Shown in pieces: positions 15,654-26,345 of a stretch of DNA of 64,000 nt. Position 1 is the stretch's first letter; the number at the start of each line of letters is the position of its first letter. The stretch comes from a bacterium (GTDB lineage: Bacteria > Bacillota > Clostridia > Lachnospirales > Lachnospiraceae). The translations under genes were made by a program, and so were the position numbers. A model generated the notes under the pieces. It was not told the origin of the DNA. It saw nothing but the letters and a program-made list of their open reading frames with translations, and searched no databases. The stretch is from NCBI GenBank assembly GCA_022774325.1, contig JALFNN010000023.1:1-64000 (forward strand), given 5' to 3'.

Positions 15654-16466
15654 ATGATTCTTGCAATAGATATTGGAAATACAAATATTGTTCTGGGATG
15701 TATTGACAACAATAAGACATATTTTATTGAGAGACTTTCTACGATCAAGACGAAGATGGAGCTGGAATATGCGATTGATATCAAGATGGTTCTGGATCTT
15801 CATGGAATTGATGCAGGGAAGCTGGAAGGCGCTATTGTCAGTTCCGTTGTGCCCCAGATAACAAATGTAGTTAAAGAAGCAACAGAAAAGATTCTCAAGA
15901 AAAAAACATTGGTCGTTGGTCCTGGAGTAAAAACAGGACTCAATATTATGATGGACAATCCGGCTCAGCTTGGAAGTGACCTCGTCGCGGATGCGGTTGC
16001 CGGAATAGACGGGTATGAGCCGCCGCTGATTATTTTCGATCTTGGAACGGCGAACACGGTCTGCGTTGTGGATTCGAATAAGAATTATATCGGGGGTATG
16101 ATCTACCCCGGAATTTATACATCATTAAATGCGTTGACTGCAAATGCATCACAGCTCAGTGGAATCAGTCTGGAAGCTCCGAAACGGATCATTGGAAAAA
16201 ATACAGTGGAGTGTATGAAAAGTGGTGTGATCTATTCCAATGCCGCATGTATGGACGGTATCATTGAACGACTGGAAGAGGAACTCGGGCAGCCTGCAAC
16301 GGTCATTGCAACGGGAGGACTTGCAAAGAAGATCGTTCCGCATTGCAGAAAAAAGATTATACTGGATGATGAGCTCCTTCTGAAAGGATTACTCGTTATT
16401 TATAATAAAAATTCTCAGGGAGAATTTGCGTGGAAAACTGAGGAAAAAGGGAAGAGGAGACAGTAA
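15654..16466 (+). CDS. coaX: Type III pantothenate kinase
   Basis: A 270-residue CoaX of the ASKHA fold. It phosphorylates pantothenate, the first committed step of CoA synthesis, and unlike type I enzymes it is not feedback-inhibited by CoA. Motifs: phosphate-1 loop [30 protein letters not shown], the catalytic Asp region [26 protein letters not shown], the GGMIYPG loop and [11 protein letters not shown] 15654 is 18 bases after the ECF gene. The stop overlaps the xth start by one base, so the two are translationally coupled. Confidence 0.96.
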   Translation: MILAIDIGNTNIVLGCIDNNKTYFIERLSTIKTKMELEYAIDIKMVLDLHGIDAGKLEGAIVSSVVPQITNVVKEATEKILKKKTLVVGPGVKTGLNIMMDNPAQLGSDLVADAVAGIDGYEPPLIIFDLGTANTVCVVDSNKNYIGGMIYPGIYTSLNALTANASQLSGISLEAPKRIIGKNTVECMKSGVIYSNAACMDGIIERLEEELGQPATVIATGGLAKKIVPHCRKKIILDDELLLKGLLVIYNKNSQGEFAWKTEEKGKRRQ

Positions 16467-17218
16467 TGAAATTTATCTCTTGGAATGTGAATGGAATCCG
16501 TGCATGCGTACAGAAGGGGTTCATGGATTTTTTTAAGGAGGCAGATGCGGATATCTTCTGCCTTCAGGAAACGAAGATGCAGGAAGGACAGCTGGAGTTG
16601 GAACTGCCGGGATATCATCAGTATTGGAATTATGCTATGCGCAAAGGGTATTCGGGGACAGCTGTTTTTACGAAAAAAGAGCCGATCAGCGTCTCTTACG
16701 GAATTGGAATTGAGAAACACGATCAGGAAGGACGTGTTATTACACTGGAATTTGAGGATTTTTATTTTATAACTGTGTACACGCCGAATTCTCAGAATGA
16801 GCTGGCGAGACTCCCCTATCGAATGGAGTGGGAGGACGCTTTTCTAACATATCTGAAGAAACTGGAAGAGAAGAAGCCGGTTGTGTTTTGCGGAGACTTG
16901 AACGTGGCGCATCAGGAGATTGATTTGAAAAATCCGAAGACAAACCGGAAAAATGCCGGCTTTACGGATGAGGAAAGAGCAAAATTTTCAGCACTTCTTG
17001 AGAATGGTTTTGTAGATACATTCCGTTATTTTTATCCGGAGGTGGAGGGAATTTATTCCTGGTGGTCCTACCGGTTTAAAGCAAGAGAGAAGAATGCAGG
17101 ATGGCGTATTGATTATTTTTGTGTATCGGATTGCCTGAAAGAGCGGCTTAGGGATGCAAAGATATTGACTGATGTTTTTGGATCAGATCATTGTCCGATT
17201 GAACTGGATATGGAATAA
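16466..17218 (+). CDS. xth: Exodeoxyribonuclease III
   Basis: A 250-residue Mg2+-dependent AP endonuclease/3'-5' exonuclease for base-excision repair. It has the full EEP fold: [22 protein letters not shown] (catalytic Glu), [27 protein letters not shown] (Asp/Asn), WRIDYFCVS and the final GSDHCPIEL (Asp-His). It resembles the ExoA/Xth branch in length and motifs. Its start codon overlaps the coaX stop (TAATG). A strong terminator follows. Confidence 0.95.
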   Translation: MKFISWNVNGIRACVQKGFMDFFKEADADIFCLQETKMQEGQLELELPGYHQYWNYAMRKGYSGTAVFTKKEPISVSYGIGIEKHDQEGRVITLEFEDFYFITVYTPNSQNELARLPYRMEWEDAFLTYLKKLEEKKPVVFCGDLNVAHQEIDLKNPKTNRKNAGFTDEERAKFSALLENGFVDTFRYFYPEVEGIYSWWSYRFKAREKNAGWRIDYFCVSDCLKERLRDAKILTDVFGSDHCPIELDME

Positions 17219-17231
17219 ATGATGATAAGAT

Positions 17232-17273
17232 AAAACGGGTTGTGAACACGATTGGTGTTTCAACCCGTTTTAC
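17232..17273. terminator. Bidirectional terminator between xth and the SDR gene
   Basis: Perfect 11-bp outer stem AAAACGGGTTG/CAACCCGTTTT (17232-17242 with 17261-17271) plus an inner AACAC/GTGTT stem, between convergent genes. Confidence 0.8.
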
Positions 17274-17286
17274 ATATGCAGATCTT

Positions 17287-18021
17287 TTAGATATATCCGC
17301 CGTCCAGACCGATGATCTGGCCGGTCATGTATTCCGGTGCGTGGGCAATATCCCATGCGAGCTGAGCCACTTCTTCCGGAGAGCCAAAACGTCCGGCGGG
17401 AATTTCCTCAGCAAATGCAAGCTTTTCTTCTTCGCTTAAAAGATCATTCATGGAAGTGTCAATTGCACCGCAGGCAATGGCATTGACCTGAATGTTGCTC
17501 GGTGCGAGTTCCTTTGCAAGTGCTCGGGTCAGACCGTTTACACCTGATTTCGCGGCAGAATAGGCGGCTTCGCATGATGCACCAACGGTTCCCCACATGG
17601 AGGAAATATTGATGATACGTCCACGCTTCACTGAGATCATATGCGGAAGTGCGCCACGGCAGCAATAGAATACAGAAGAAAGGTCTGTCTGAATCATGTG
17701 ATTCCATTCTTCGTTTGTCATATCAGAAAGCAATCCCATGTAAGCAATTCCGGCATTGTTGATCAGAACATCAAGACCGTCGCAGGACAGGGAGACGGCA
17801 TCGAAGATTCCTTTGACATCGTCGGGATTTCCGACATCTCCGGTTACAATTTCACAGGAACCATAAGGCATCTCTTCGATTTGGGCACGTACCTGATGAA
17901 GAGCTTTCCATGATTTTCGGCAATTTAAGAAAACATGATATCCACCGGCGGCAAATCGGAGTGCACATGCTCTGCCGATTCCACGTGAAGCACCGGTTAC
18001 AAGAACAGTTTTTTTGGTCAT
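17287..18021 (-). CDS. Short-chain dehydrogenase/reductase (FabG-like)
   Basis: A 244-residue classical SDR. Seen: NAD(P)-binding TGASRGIGRACA, the GDV segment, VLINNAGIAYMG, catalytic Ser in INISSMWG, the YSAAK catalytic pair (AAYSAAKSGVNGLTRALAKE) and the C-terminal GQIIGLDGGYI. Length and the NxxxGAIDTSMN pattern match 3-oxoacyl-ACP reductase FabG, but it stands alone rather than in a fatty-acid cluster, so the substrate is uncertain. Monocistronic and convergent with xth. Confidence 0.85.
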   Translation of the reverse strand: MTKKTVLVTGASRGIGRACALRFAAGGYHVFLNCRKSWKALHQVRAQIEEMPYGSCEIVTGDVGNPDDVKGIFDAVSLSCDGLDVLINNAGIAYMGLLSDMTNEEWNHMIQTDLSSVFYCCRGALPHMISVKRGRIINISSMWGTVGASCEAAYSAAKSGVNGLTRALAKELAPSNIQVNAIACGAIDTSMNDLLSEEEKLAFAEEIPAGRFGSPEEVAQLAWDIAHAPEYMTGQIIGLDGGYI

Positions 18022-18152
18022 AAATTAGCGCTCCTTTGTAACATTTATAAAAAAAGGTTATTATAATTATACACGTTATTTCTTGTTATTTAAAGTGCAA
18101 GATGATATGATAAAGAAAAGATCGTAATATTGTGATATGCGAGGAGGAGAAT

Positions 18153-18692
18153 ATGGTAGACAGAGCCATTGAATTCGCAACGAAAGTACATGACGGGCAG
18201 TTTCGAAAGGGGACGAAACGCCCGTATATCGTGCATCCGATCGAAGTGGGGGATATCGTTTCGTCTATGACGCGCGATGAAGAGGTTATCAGTGCAGCAA
18301 TTTTGCATGATACGGTTGAAGACTGCAAGGATGTAACGGTGGAGAAGATTGCGGAGATGTTTTCGGCCCGAGTTGCATTTTTTGTAGCACAGGAGAGTGA
18401 GGACAAATCCCGTTCCTGGGAAGAAAGAAAGGGAGCAACGATTGAGCGTATCCGAACAGCTCCGAGAGAAGTTCAGATGATCGGACTTGCGGACAAGCTC
18501 TCCAATATGCGTGATATTGACAGGGATTATCCGCTCTGTGGTGAGGAACTATGGAACAGGTTTCGTATGAAAGACAAGCAGATGATCGGATGGTATTATA
18601 AGGGGATTCGAGATGCGCTGAAAGAACAGTTTGAGGGGGAACCGGTTTATATGGAGTATTGTAGGTTGATCGATAAGAATTTTGGATCATAA
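18153..18692 (+). CDS. HD-domain protein, likely small alarmone hydrolase (MESH1/SpoT-HD type)
   Basis: A 179-residue stand-alone HD hydrolase. ATG 18153 follows GAGGAGG. The motifs are those of (p)ppGpp hydrolases: ATKVHDGQFRKGTKRPYIVH, ISAAILHDTVEDCKDVTVEK (the HDxxED metal site), then IGLADKLSNMRDI. This is close to the SpoT/Rel hydrolase consensus, and the short length fits single-domain SAH proteins. It faces a RelQ-like (p)ppGpp synthetase across a shared terminator. I infer that it degrades (p)ppGpp or a related nucleotide; other HD phosphohydrolase activity remains possible. Confidence 0.8.
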   Translation: MVDRAIEFATKVHDGQFRKGTKRPYIVHPIEVGDIVSSMTRDEEVISAAILHDTVEDCKDVTVEKIAEMFSARVAFFVAQESEDKSRSWEERKGATIERIRTAPREVQMIGLADKLSNMRDIDRDYPLCGEELWNRFRMKDKQMIGWYYKGIRDALKEQFEGEPVYMEYCRLIDKNFGS

Positions 18693-18703
18693 TAGTAATC
18701 TGA

Positions 18704-18736
18704 GAAAAAGGCATTCCGTAGAGGAGTGCCTTTTTC
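18704..18736. terminator. Terminator shared by the HD and synthetase genes
   Basis: AAAAAGGCA...TGCCTTTTT stem (18704 to about 18735) with A/T tails on both sides, between convergent genes. Confidence 0.8.
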
Positions 18737-18752
18737 CATGGAAAATGTGTGC

Positions 18753-19466
18753 TTAAATGTCTTTGACATCACCAATTAAATCCTTGATCTCTTCCATATG
18801 CCGGTCTGTCAGATTGACAGTCTCTGCACATCTGCGCAGTTCGTCCTCAATGGAGGCGATATCTACCAAAGAACTGATATCCTTTTTGTAGTGAAGCTGG
18901 TGATCGAGACTTGCCCAGAAATCCATTCCAATGGTACGGATCTGAATCTCAGCACGCATTGCAGCCTTTCCTTCTGAGAAGAACACCGGGATCTCCACGA
19001 TCATGTGGTAGCTTCGGTAACCGTTATCCTTTGGCTTTTGTATGTAGTCCTTGATCTTAAGAACTGTGATATCATCCTGTGATGAAATCAGATTGGCCAT
19101 CGTATAAATATCGCCGATGAATGGACAAATCACTCGAATACCGGCAACATCGTCCAGATTTTTCACGATGCTTTCTTCCGTAAACGGAAGGTTTTTCCGA
19201 CGCAGCTTTTCATAGATACTTGCCGGAGTTTTGATGCGGGATTTAATAGAAGAAATCGGATTTCTCTGATTTGCAACGGAAAATTCATCATTCAGGACTT
19301 CAAGTTTTGTCTGAATTTCCCGGATCGCACAACGATATTTCATCATCAAAGAATTGAAATTCTTATTGTTGCGGATAAAATCTTCCGGACTTACTGCATT
19401 CAGCCATTGCTTCTCCAGTGTTGTCGGATGGGAAGACACTGGAATTGTTTCTGTCGCTTTTTCCAT
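18753..19466 (-). CDS. Small alarmone synthetase (RelQ/YjbM type GTP pyrophosphokinase)
   Basis: A 237-residue single-domain (p)ppGpp synthetase. It transfers pyrophosphate from ATP to GDP/GTP. Motifs: MMKYRCAIREIQTKLEVLND, SIKSRIKTPASIYEKLRRK, the acidic VKNLDDVAGIRVICPF, DNGYRSYHMIVEIP and AEIQIRTIGMDFWASLDHQL. There is no HD, TGS or ACT domain, so it is a SAS and not bifunctional Rel. The length fits RelQ rather than RelP. The minus-strand leader contains a small GC-rich stem (AGGTC/GACCT at 19508-19521). It is convergent with the HD hydrolase gene. Confidence 0.9.
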   Translation of the reverse strand: MEKATETIPVSSHPTTLEKQWLNAVSPEDFIRNNKNFNSLMMKYRCAIREIQTKLEVLNDEFSVANQRNPISSIKSRIKTPASIYEKLRRKNLPFTEESIVKNLDDVAGIRVICPFIGDIYTMANLISSQDDITVLKIKDYIQKPKDNGYRSYHMIVEIPVFFSEGKAAMRAEIQIRTIGMDFWASLDHQLHYKKDISSLVDIASIEDELRRCAETVNLTDRHMEEIKDLIGDVKDI

Positions 19467-19546
19467 AAAACAACCCTCTTTATAAATTTCTAGTGGGAAC
19501 CCCCGTCAGGTCTTTTGACCTTTCCCATCTATATTCTAACATATTT

Positions 19547-20389
19547 TTAAATGGCATGAAAGCCTTTTCCTATGATTTCACTGGTATTGGAAATCAGGAT
19601 AAATGCAGATGGATCTTCTTTCTTGATAAAATTCCTCAATTTAATTGCCTGCTGGCGATTCAGTGCAGTAAGAATAATGTATTTTTCTGAACCAGAAAAT
19701 GCACCCCGCGCATCACAGATCGTTGCGCCGCGGTGAAGTTGATTGACAATAAAATCGCAGATCGGATCCGGCTTAGCGCAGACAACGTTAAAATATTTTG
19801 AAAGATTCAGACTTTCGATAAAGTTGTCCACCAGGAATGACCGGATCGAAAGACCGAAAAGGGAGTAAAGTCCGGTTTTCATACCAAAGACAAAGAAACC
19901 GAGTACTGTTATGGCAATATCGGAAACGATCAGAGCTTTGCCGATATTGATGCTGGAATACTTCTTAACGATCATTGCAATGATATCTGTGCCTCCGCTT
20001 GAAGCACCGATATTAAAGAGAATAGCTGAGCCGAATGCCGGCAGTGCGATCGCGAACATAACTTCGAGCATCGGTTCATCCGTAAAGGGGTGTGACATAG
20101 GATAGACCCTTTCTAACAGTGACAACGTAACAGAAAGAAGAATACTGCAATAGGCAGTTTTCGCAACAAATTGTTTTCCGAGGATCACTGCACCCAGAAC
20201 CAGAAGCAGCATATTAGTTATAAAAGAAAAATCGGCAGCTGAAATTAGTCCGGTTTTCGCGACCAGTACAGCGAGACCGGTGATTCCGCCAAAAGTGAAA
20301 TTGTTGGTAAATTTAAAGAAATAGGTCCCCACTGCCATGATCAGTGTAGCGCCTGTCATCATGGCAAAATTTTTAAAACTCTTATCCAT
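19547..20389 (-). CDS. YitT-family membrane protein (DUF2179)
   Basis: A 280-residue protein with about five membrane helices (MMTGATLIMAVGTYFFKFTN, FGGITGLAVLVAKTG, SSGGTDIIAMIVKKYSSINI) and a cytoplasmic C-terminal DUF2179 domain (about 210-280: HRGATICDARGAFSGSEKYI, ending SEIIGKGFHAI). I start at MDKSFKNF (20389), though an upstream ATG at 20440 is possible. Function is not established for the family. A paralogue lies at 56681-57538. Confidence 0.8.
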   Translation of the reverse strand: MDKSFKNFAMMTGATLIMAVGTYFFKFTNNFTFGGITGLAVLVAKTGLISAADFSFITNMLLLVLGAVILGKQFVAKTAYCSILLSVTLSLLERVYPMSHPFTDEPMLEVMFAIALPAFGSAILFNIGASSGGTDIIAMIVKKYSSINIGKALIVSDIAITVLGFFVFGMKTGLYSLFGLSIRSFLVDNFIESLNLSKYFNVVCAKPDPICDFIVNQLHRGATICDARGAFSGSEKYIILTALNRQQAIKLRNFIKKEDPSAFILISNTSEIIGKGFHAI

Positions 20390-20576
20390 TTGCTTATTCC
20401 CCAAGATTATAATATTTGAAAGACCGCGTAAAATCAGCATTACGGCTCATTCCAAACGAATTGTAACGCGGCAAATTTTGAAAGTCAACTGTTTTGAATC
20501 AAGTTTATGAAGTATACAATTATACATAAAACCAAAGAAAAATCAGGTATTTTCTGGGAATAAAATGCGGGCATGA

Positions 20577-21932
<1,356 letters not shown>

Positions 21933-21950
21933 AAGGAATATTGTGAATAA

Positions 21951-21999
21951 AAAAGTTTCGGAAGAATGTATATAACAACATGTCATCCGAAACTTTTAT
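21951..21999. terminator. Terminator after eno
   Basis: 12-bp stem AAAAGTTTCGGA/TCCGAAACTTTT (21951-21962 with 21986-21997), facing the convergent hydF end. Confidence 0.8.
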
Positions 22000-22038
22000 A
22001 CGTTAGACAGGTGAATCCAAGGTTAGGGTATGCCTTTT

Positions 22039-23280
22039 TTACACGATATCCGGGAATGGCTCGAGGCTCCTGTCCAGGATTCCATTCATATAGGCGATGG
22101 CGATGCCGTAGTTTGTCATTGGAATTTGCTGATCCTCTGCACATTTCAGACGATACTTCATTTCCCTCTCGCTGAGTGTACAGCCACCGCAATGGACGAT
22201 CAAAGCATAAGGGGACAGATCGGCCGGAAATTCGGTTCCGCTTGTGAAAACGAATTCCAGTTCCTTGCCGGTATAATTCCGGATCCAGCGCGGTAGTTTC
22301 ACCGTACCGATATCTTCGCACTGCCGATGGTGCGTACAGCCCTCAGAAACCAGTATTTTATCACCATCTTTCAGACGCTCCAGCATGCGGGCACCTTGGA
22401 CATTGGATTCCAGATTGCCCTTGTATCTTGCAAACAGGATGGAAAATGAAGTAAGATGTATATTTTCCGGGGTGTCCGCCGATACCTGTTTAAATGCCTG
22501 ACTGTCCGTAATGACCATGCGAGGTTTCTTCCCTAGAGAAGCAAGTGTTTCTTTCAACTCCGTTTCCCTGGTGACAACGGAGACGGCACCGGCTTCCAGA
22601 ATGTCACGGATTGTCTGCTGCTGAGGAAGAATCAACCTTCCTTTGGGGGCTGCAGAATCAATCGGAACCACCAGAACAACAACATCATTTGGTTTTAACA
22701 GATCGCCGACAATTTTCAATGTCATATTCTCGGCAGGCACCTGTTTTGCAATCATTTCCTTCAGCTCATAAATGTTCTTGCCGGTAGCTGCACTGACAGA
22801 GATACAGTTCTGTTCGGTCAGCCACCCGTCAGGAATCGGAGTGTCAGCAATCGCTTTGATGAATTCTGATGAACTTAAAGTTTCTATCGTGTCTATTTTG
22901 TTTCTTGCAACCACGTATGGAATTCCTTTTTCCCGTATCCGCCCCAGAATTGCAATATCTTCGGCAGTCATTGGAGAGGACGCATCTGTAACCAGAACAG
23001 CAATATCTGTTTTGTTCAGAATCTGATAAGATTTCTGAATACGAAGCTGGCCCAGTTCACCTTCGTCATCAAGACCGGGAGTATCGATCATAACAACCGG
23101 GCCCAAAGGCAGTAGTTCCATGGCTTTCAGAACCGGATCAGTGGTAGTCCCGGCGATATCAGAGACAATCGCCAGACTCTCACCGGTTATTGCGTTGATC
23201 AGGCTGGATTTCCCTGCATTTCGTTTTCCGAAGATCCCGATATGGATCCGCTCAGCTGAAGGAGTTGTATTTAATCCCAT
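22039..23280 (-). CDS. hydF: [FeFe]-hydrogenase maturation GTPase HydF
   Basis: A 413-residue HydF, the scaffold/carrier that assembles the 2Fe subcluster and delivers it to hydrogenase. N-terminal GTPase: G1 GIFGKRNAGKSSLINAITG, G3 DTPGLDDEG, G4 ARNKID. The C-terminal metal-binding domain has CTHHRQCEDIGTVKLPRWI and VHCGGCTLSEREM, i.e. the conserved HxH and CxxC ligands. It is last in the minus-strand operon TM1266-hydE-hydG-hydF, 26 bases after hydG. Confidence 0.96.
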   Translation of the reverse strand: MGLNTTPSAERIHIGIFGKRNAGKSSLINAITGESLAIVSDIAGTTTDPVLKAMELLPLGPVVMIDTPGLDDEGELGQLRIQKSYQILNKTDIAVLVTDASSPMTAEDIAILGRIREKGIPYVVARNKIDTIETLSSSEFIKAIADTPIPDGWLTEQNCISVSAATGKNIYELKEMIAKQVPAENMTLKIVGDLLKPNDVVVLVVPIDSAAPKGRLILPQQQTIRDILEAGAVSVVTRETELKETLASLGKKPRMVITDSQAFKQVSADTPENIHLTSFSILFARYKGNLESNVQGARMLERLKDGDKILVSEGCTHHRQCEDIGTVKLPRWIRNYTGKELEFVFTSGTEFPADLSPYALIVHCGGCTLSEREMKYRLKCAEDQQIPMTNYGIAIAYMNGILDRSLEPFPDIV

Positions 23281-23306
23281 AATAGCCTCCTTATTTTCGA
23301 TTTCAA

Positions 23307-24728
23307 TTAGAATCTAAAGTCATTTCCTGTTCCGTTTTCAATTGCTTCCAGATGTTCGATCACTTTGGCGCGAACTTTGTCGTTTGGAATATTTGCCAGC
23401 TCTTTTTGAAGGATTGCATCACCGACTGCTTTGGTTTCAGGTGAAGCGTAGTCTACCAGATATTCTTTTAAGGTCATCAGAGCATTCGGATGGCAGCAGT
23501 TCTGAATCTGCTGGCTTTTGCAGAGTGACATGAAGCGGTCGCCGGTACGGCCTTCTCGATAGCAGGCGGTGCAGAAGCTCGGAATATAATCCATGTCCAT
23601 CAGCCACTTCACGACCTGGTCGAGTGTACGTGTATCGCTGACATCAAACTGCGCGGAAGACTCTTCGTCCGGCTCCGGTTCGGCATAGCCGCCGACGCTG
23701 GTCTTGGAACCGCCGCTGATCTGGGAAATGCCAAGATGCAGTACGCGCTCACGACATTTCTGGCTCTCGCGGGTGGATACGATCATGCCGGTGTATGGAA
23801 CTGCGATGCGGATGCAGGCTACGATCTTGGCGAAGGTATCATCATCGATTCCGTTAGTGAATGCAGAAGCATCAATGTCATCTGCGTTTCTCAGACGAGG
23901 AACACTGATGGTATGCGGGCCGACTCCGAAGACCGCTTCCAGATGTTCTGCATGCATCAGAAGACCCGCAAATTCGTAACGATATTTATCGAGACCGAAC
24001 AGCACGCCGAGCCCTACATCATCAATGCCTCCTTCCATGGCGCGATCCATAGCTTCTGTGTGATAATCGTAATCATGTTTCGGCCCTGTCGGATGAAGCT
24101 CCAGATAGCTTTCTTTATGATAGGTTTCCTGGAACAGGATGTAGGTTCCGATTCCTGCTTCCTTAAGTTTGCGGTAGTTTTCAACTGTCGTGGCGGCAAT
24201 ATTTACATTGACGCGGCGGATCGCTCCGTTTTTGTGCTTAATACTGTAAATCGTCTTGATACTTTCCAGAATATATTCGATTGGATTGTTCTTCGGATCT
24301 TCACCGGCCTCCAGCGCCAGCCGTTTGTGTCCCATATCCTGAAGCGCGATAACTTCCTTACGGATTTCGTCCTGTGTCAGTTTTTTACGTGGAATATGTT
24401 TGTTTTTCATGTGATAAGGGCAATAGGTACATCCGTTAATACAGTAGTTGGAAAGATAGAGCGGAGCAAACATAACAATTCGATTGCCATAAAAATCTTT
24501 CTTTATTTGCTCGGCGAGATGGTAGATTTCCTGGTTCTTCTCATCATTCTCGCAGGCGAGAAGAACGGATGCTTCCCGGTGGGAAAGCCCCTTGCGAAGC
24601 TTCGCCTTCTCTATGATCCGGTCGATTAATTCAAGATTGTTTTTATTTTCATCAGCGTACTGGAGTGTCTCCATAATTTCCTCATGGCTGATAAATTCAT
24701 CTGCTTTTTTTGATGCTGGATTATACAT
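23307..24728 (-). CDS. hydG: [FeFe]-hydrogenase maturation radical SAM enzyme HydG (tyrosine lyase)
   Basis: A 473-residue HydG. It cleaves tyrosine to give the CO and cyanide ligands of the H-cluster. The radical-SAM CX3CX2C motif is CINGCTYC at about residue 97. The C-terminal domain holds the second cluster motif CTACYREGRTGDRFMSLCKS, the CX2CX22C arrangement that binds the dangler-iron cluster. Also seen: SGGSKTSVGGYAEPEPDEES. Its first codons overlap the end of hydE by 8 bases. Confidence 0.97.
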   Translation of the reverse strand: MYNPASKKADEFISHEEIMETLQYADENKNNLELIDRIIEKAKLRKGLSHREASVLLACENDEKNQEIYHLAEQIKKDFYGNRIVMFAPLYLSNYCINGCTYCPYHMKNKHIPRKKLTQDEIRKEVIALQDMGHKRLALEAGEDPKNNPIEYILESIKTIYSIKHKNGAIRRVNVNIAATTVENYRKLKEAGIGTYILFQETYHKESYLELHPTGPKHDYDYHTEAMDRAMEGGIDDVGLGVLFGLDKYRYEFAGLLMHAEHLEAVFGVGPHTISVPRLRNADDIDASAFTNGIDDDTFAKIVACIRIAVPYTGMIVSTRESQKCRERVLHLGISQISGGSKTSVGGYAEPEPDEESSAQFDVSDTRTLDQVVKWLMDMDYIPSFCTACYREGRTGDRFMSLCKSQQIQNCCHPNALMTLKEYLVDYASPETKAVGDAILQKELANIPNDKVRAKVIEHLEAIENGTGNDFRF

Positions 24729-25821
24729 TTTCGTTTCCTCCTGTGAAATCTTTTAAATTTAATTCCTGATTATGATCCTGGATCGTGACCAGGGAATCGC
24801 CTCTTGTGGTCACGATATGATAGCCGATTTCTTCCATTTCCTGTGTCAAAATGGCAAGGCCTTCTGCTGCTTCATCCCCCATGCAGCGTTTGTTATCATA
24901 TAGACTGTAATTCTTTCGGTTCTCCTGCGGTGACAGATTCGGCATCACAACATTGGCACCCGCGAGAATCCCCATTTTTCTGCCCTCCGGATGGATGGTT
25001 GCGAGTGCTGTTGTAGACGGCAGAAGTGTCTTTGGCAGCATCAGCCGGAGCAGTCCGAGCATAAATAAAGTGAGCTCAAGAGTGCCGGCTTTCTCCATGG
25101 CGAATGGTGTGGCATGATGGGGAATAAACGGTCCGATCCCAACCATATGAGGATTCAGTTGCTTTAGAAACAACATATCCTCGGCCAGGTATTCGGCAGT
25201 CTGCCCCGGTGAGCCGACCATGAAACCACTCCCTACCTGATAACCTGTTTCCTGCAGTGCGAAAAGACACTTTTGTCTGCGAATGGCGGACAATGAGGCG
25301 GGATGGAGCATCCGGTAATGATTGGCATTGTAGGTTTCATGACGGAGCAGATAGCGGTCTGCACCCATGTCATGGAACAGCTTGTAGCTCTCTCGGGATT
25401 TTTCACCAATGGAGAGTGTGAGCGCACAGTCCGGAAAACGAGTTTTGATTGCCCGGATGAGTACGGCCATCCGCTTGTCCGTGAACCATGCATCTTCGCC
25501 TCCCTGCAGGACAAAGGTACGAAAACCAAGACGGTAACCGGTCTGACAGCAATCCAGTATTTCGTCTTCGGTAAGACGATACCGGGCAACAGAAGCATTG
25601 CTGCAGCGAATTCCGCAGTAATAACAGTCATTTCTGCAGTAATTGGTAAATTCAATCAGTCCCCGGATATATACATCATGACCATAATACTGATGGCGTA
25701 CAGCCCGTGCCCGCTCAAATAGAAACTCTGCAAGCTTTGGGGTACGGCTATTGATCAAAGCGATCCATTCGGTTTGGTTCAGATTCCCGGTTTCTTCTAA
25801 TTTTGTAATGAGTTCTCTCAT
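24721..25821 (-). CDS. hydE: [FeFe]-hydrogenase maturation radical SAM enzyme HydE
   Basis: A 366-residue HydE, which works with HydG and HydF to build the dithiomethylamine bridge of the H-cluster. The radical-SAM motif CRNDCYYCGIRCSN lies near residue 62, followed by VLQGGEDAWFTD, a typical GGE loop, and later LRHETYNANHYRMLHP and GSGFMVGSPGQT. It overlaps hydG by 8 bases and lies 14 bases after the TM1266-type gene. Confidence 0.95.
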   Translation of the reverse strand: MRELITKLEETGNLNQTEWIALINSRTPKLAEFLFERARAVRHQYYGHDVYIRGLIEFTNYCRNDCYYCGIRCSNASVARYRLTEDEILDCCQTGYRLGFRTFVLQGGEDAWFTDKRMAVLIRAIKTRFPDCALTLSIGEKSRESYKLFHDMGADRYLLRHETYNANHYRMLHPASLSAIRRQKCLFALQETGYQVGSGFMVGSPGQTAEYLAEDMLFLKQLNPHMVGIGPFIPHHATPFAMEKAGTLELTLFMLGLLRLMLPKTLLPSTTALATIHPEGRKMGILAGANVVMPNLSPQENRKNYSLYDNKRCMGDEAAEGLAILTQEMEEIGYHIVTTRGDSLVTIQDHNQELNLKDFTGGNENV

Positions 25822-25835
25822 GAATGGTTCTCCGG

Positions 25836-26093
25836 TTATTTTGTTTTTGCATAAATTGTCTTTGTACTGATGCCGGGCAGCATTCCGATCTTTCCGGAAA
25901 GTGCGCTGATGATATCATTCGGTGCATCCATGGCGATGCTGATAATGGAAATATTTTTTTCCCGATAGGGAATGCCCATTCTTCCGACAATGTAGGAACC
26001 GTATTCGCTTAAAAGTGCGTTCAGTTGTTCTACGGATTCGTGGCTGGAAACAATAATTCCGATCAGAGCGATTCGTGAGTCTGCTTCAGACAT
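25836..26093 (-). CDS. TM1266-family iron-only hydrogenase system regulator
   Basis: An 85-residue ferredoxin/ACT-like fold protein of the family named for TM1266. I set the start at 26093 because AAAGGAGG lies 8-9 bases upstream on the minus strand; the longer ORF is not supported. Sequence: RIALIGIIVSSHESVEQLNA, YGSYIVGRMGIPYREKNISI, and a C-terminal GKIGMLPGISTKTIYAK. Family members are found beside hydEFG or hydrogenase genes and are presumed regulatory; the exact role is not established. It leads the maturation operon. Confidence 0.88.
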   Translation of the reverse strand: MSEADSRIALIGIIVSSHESVEQLNALLSEYGSYIVGRMGIPYREKNISIISIAMDAPNDIISALSGKIGMLPGISTKTIYAKTK

Positions 26094-26345
26094 ATGAGTA
26101 AAACCTCCTTTCTCGAGACAAATGTGTGACGATGCTATAAATTGTACACGTTTGGCGATAAAGACAGAAAGAATTTCCTCAAAAATGTTGTCAGAATAAA
26201 GAAATGAAAATGTATGAAATAATTCGGATAAATGCGCCTTTTTGCTCAGGTTCAACCCTTTGCAATCAGAACGTGTAACTGGGTATAGTATATCATGTTT
26301 CCTGCATAAAATCAAAGGAAACAGAGAGCATTCAGGAAAAAGAGT

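Noticed and set aside
24014..24629. Long plus-strand reading frames opposite hydG
   Set aside because: They are antisense shadows of hydG without ribosome sites or recognisable protein features.
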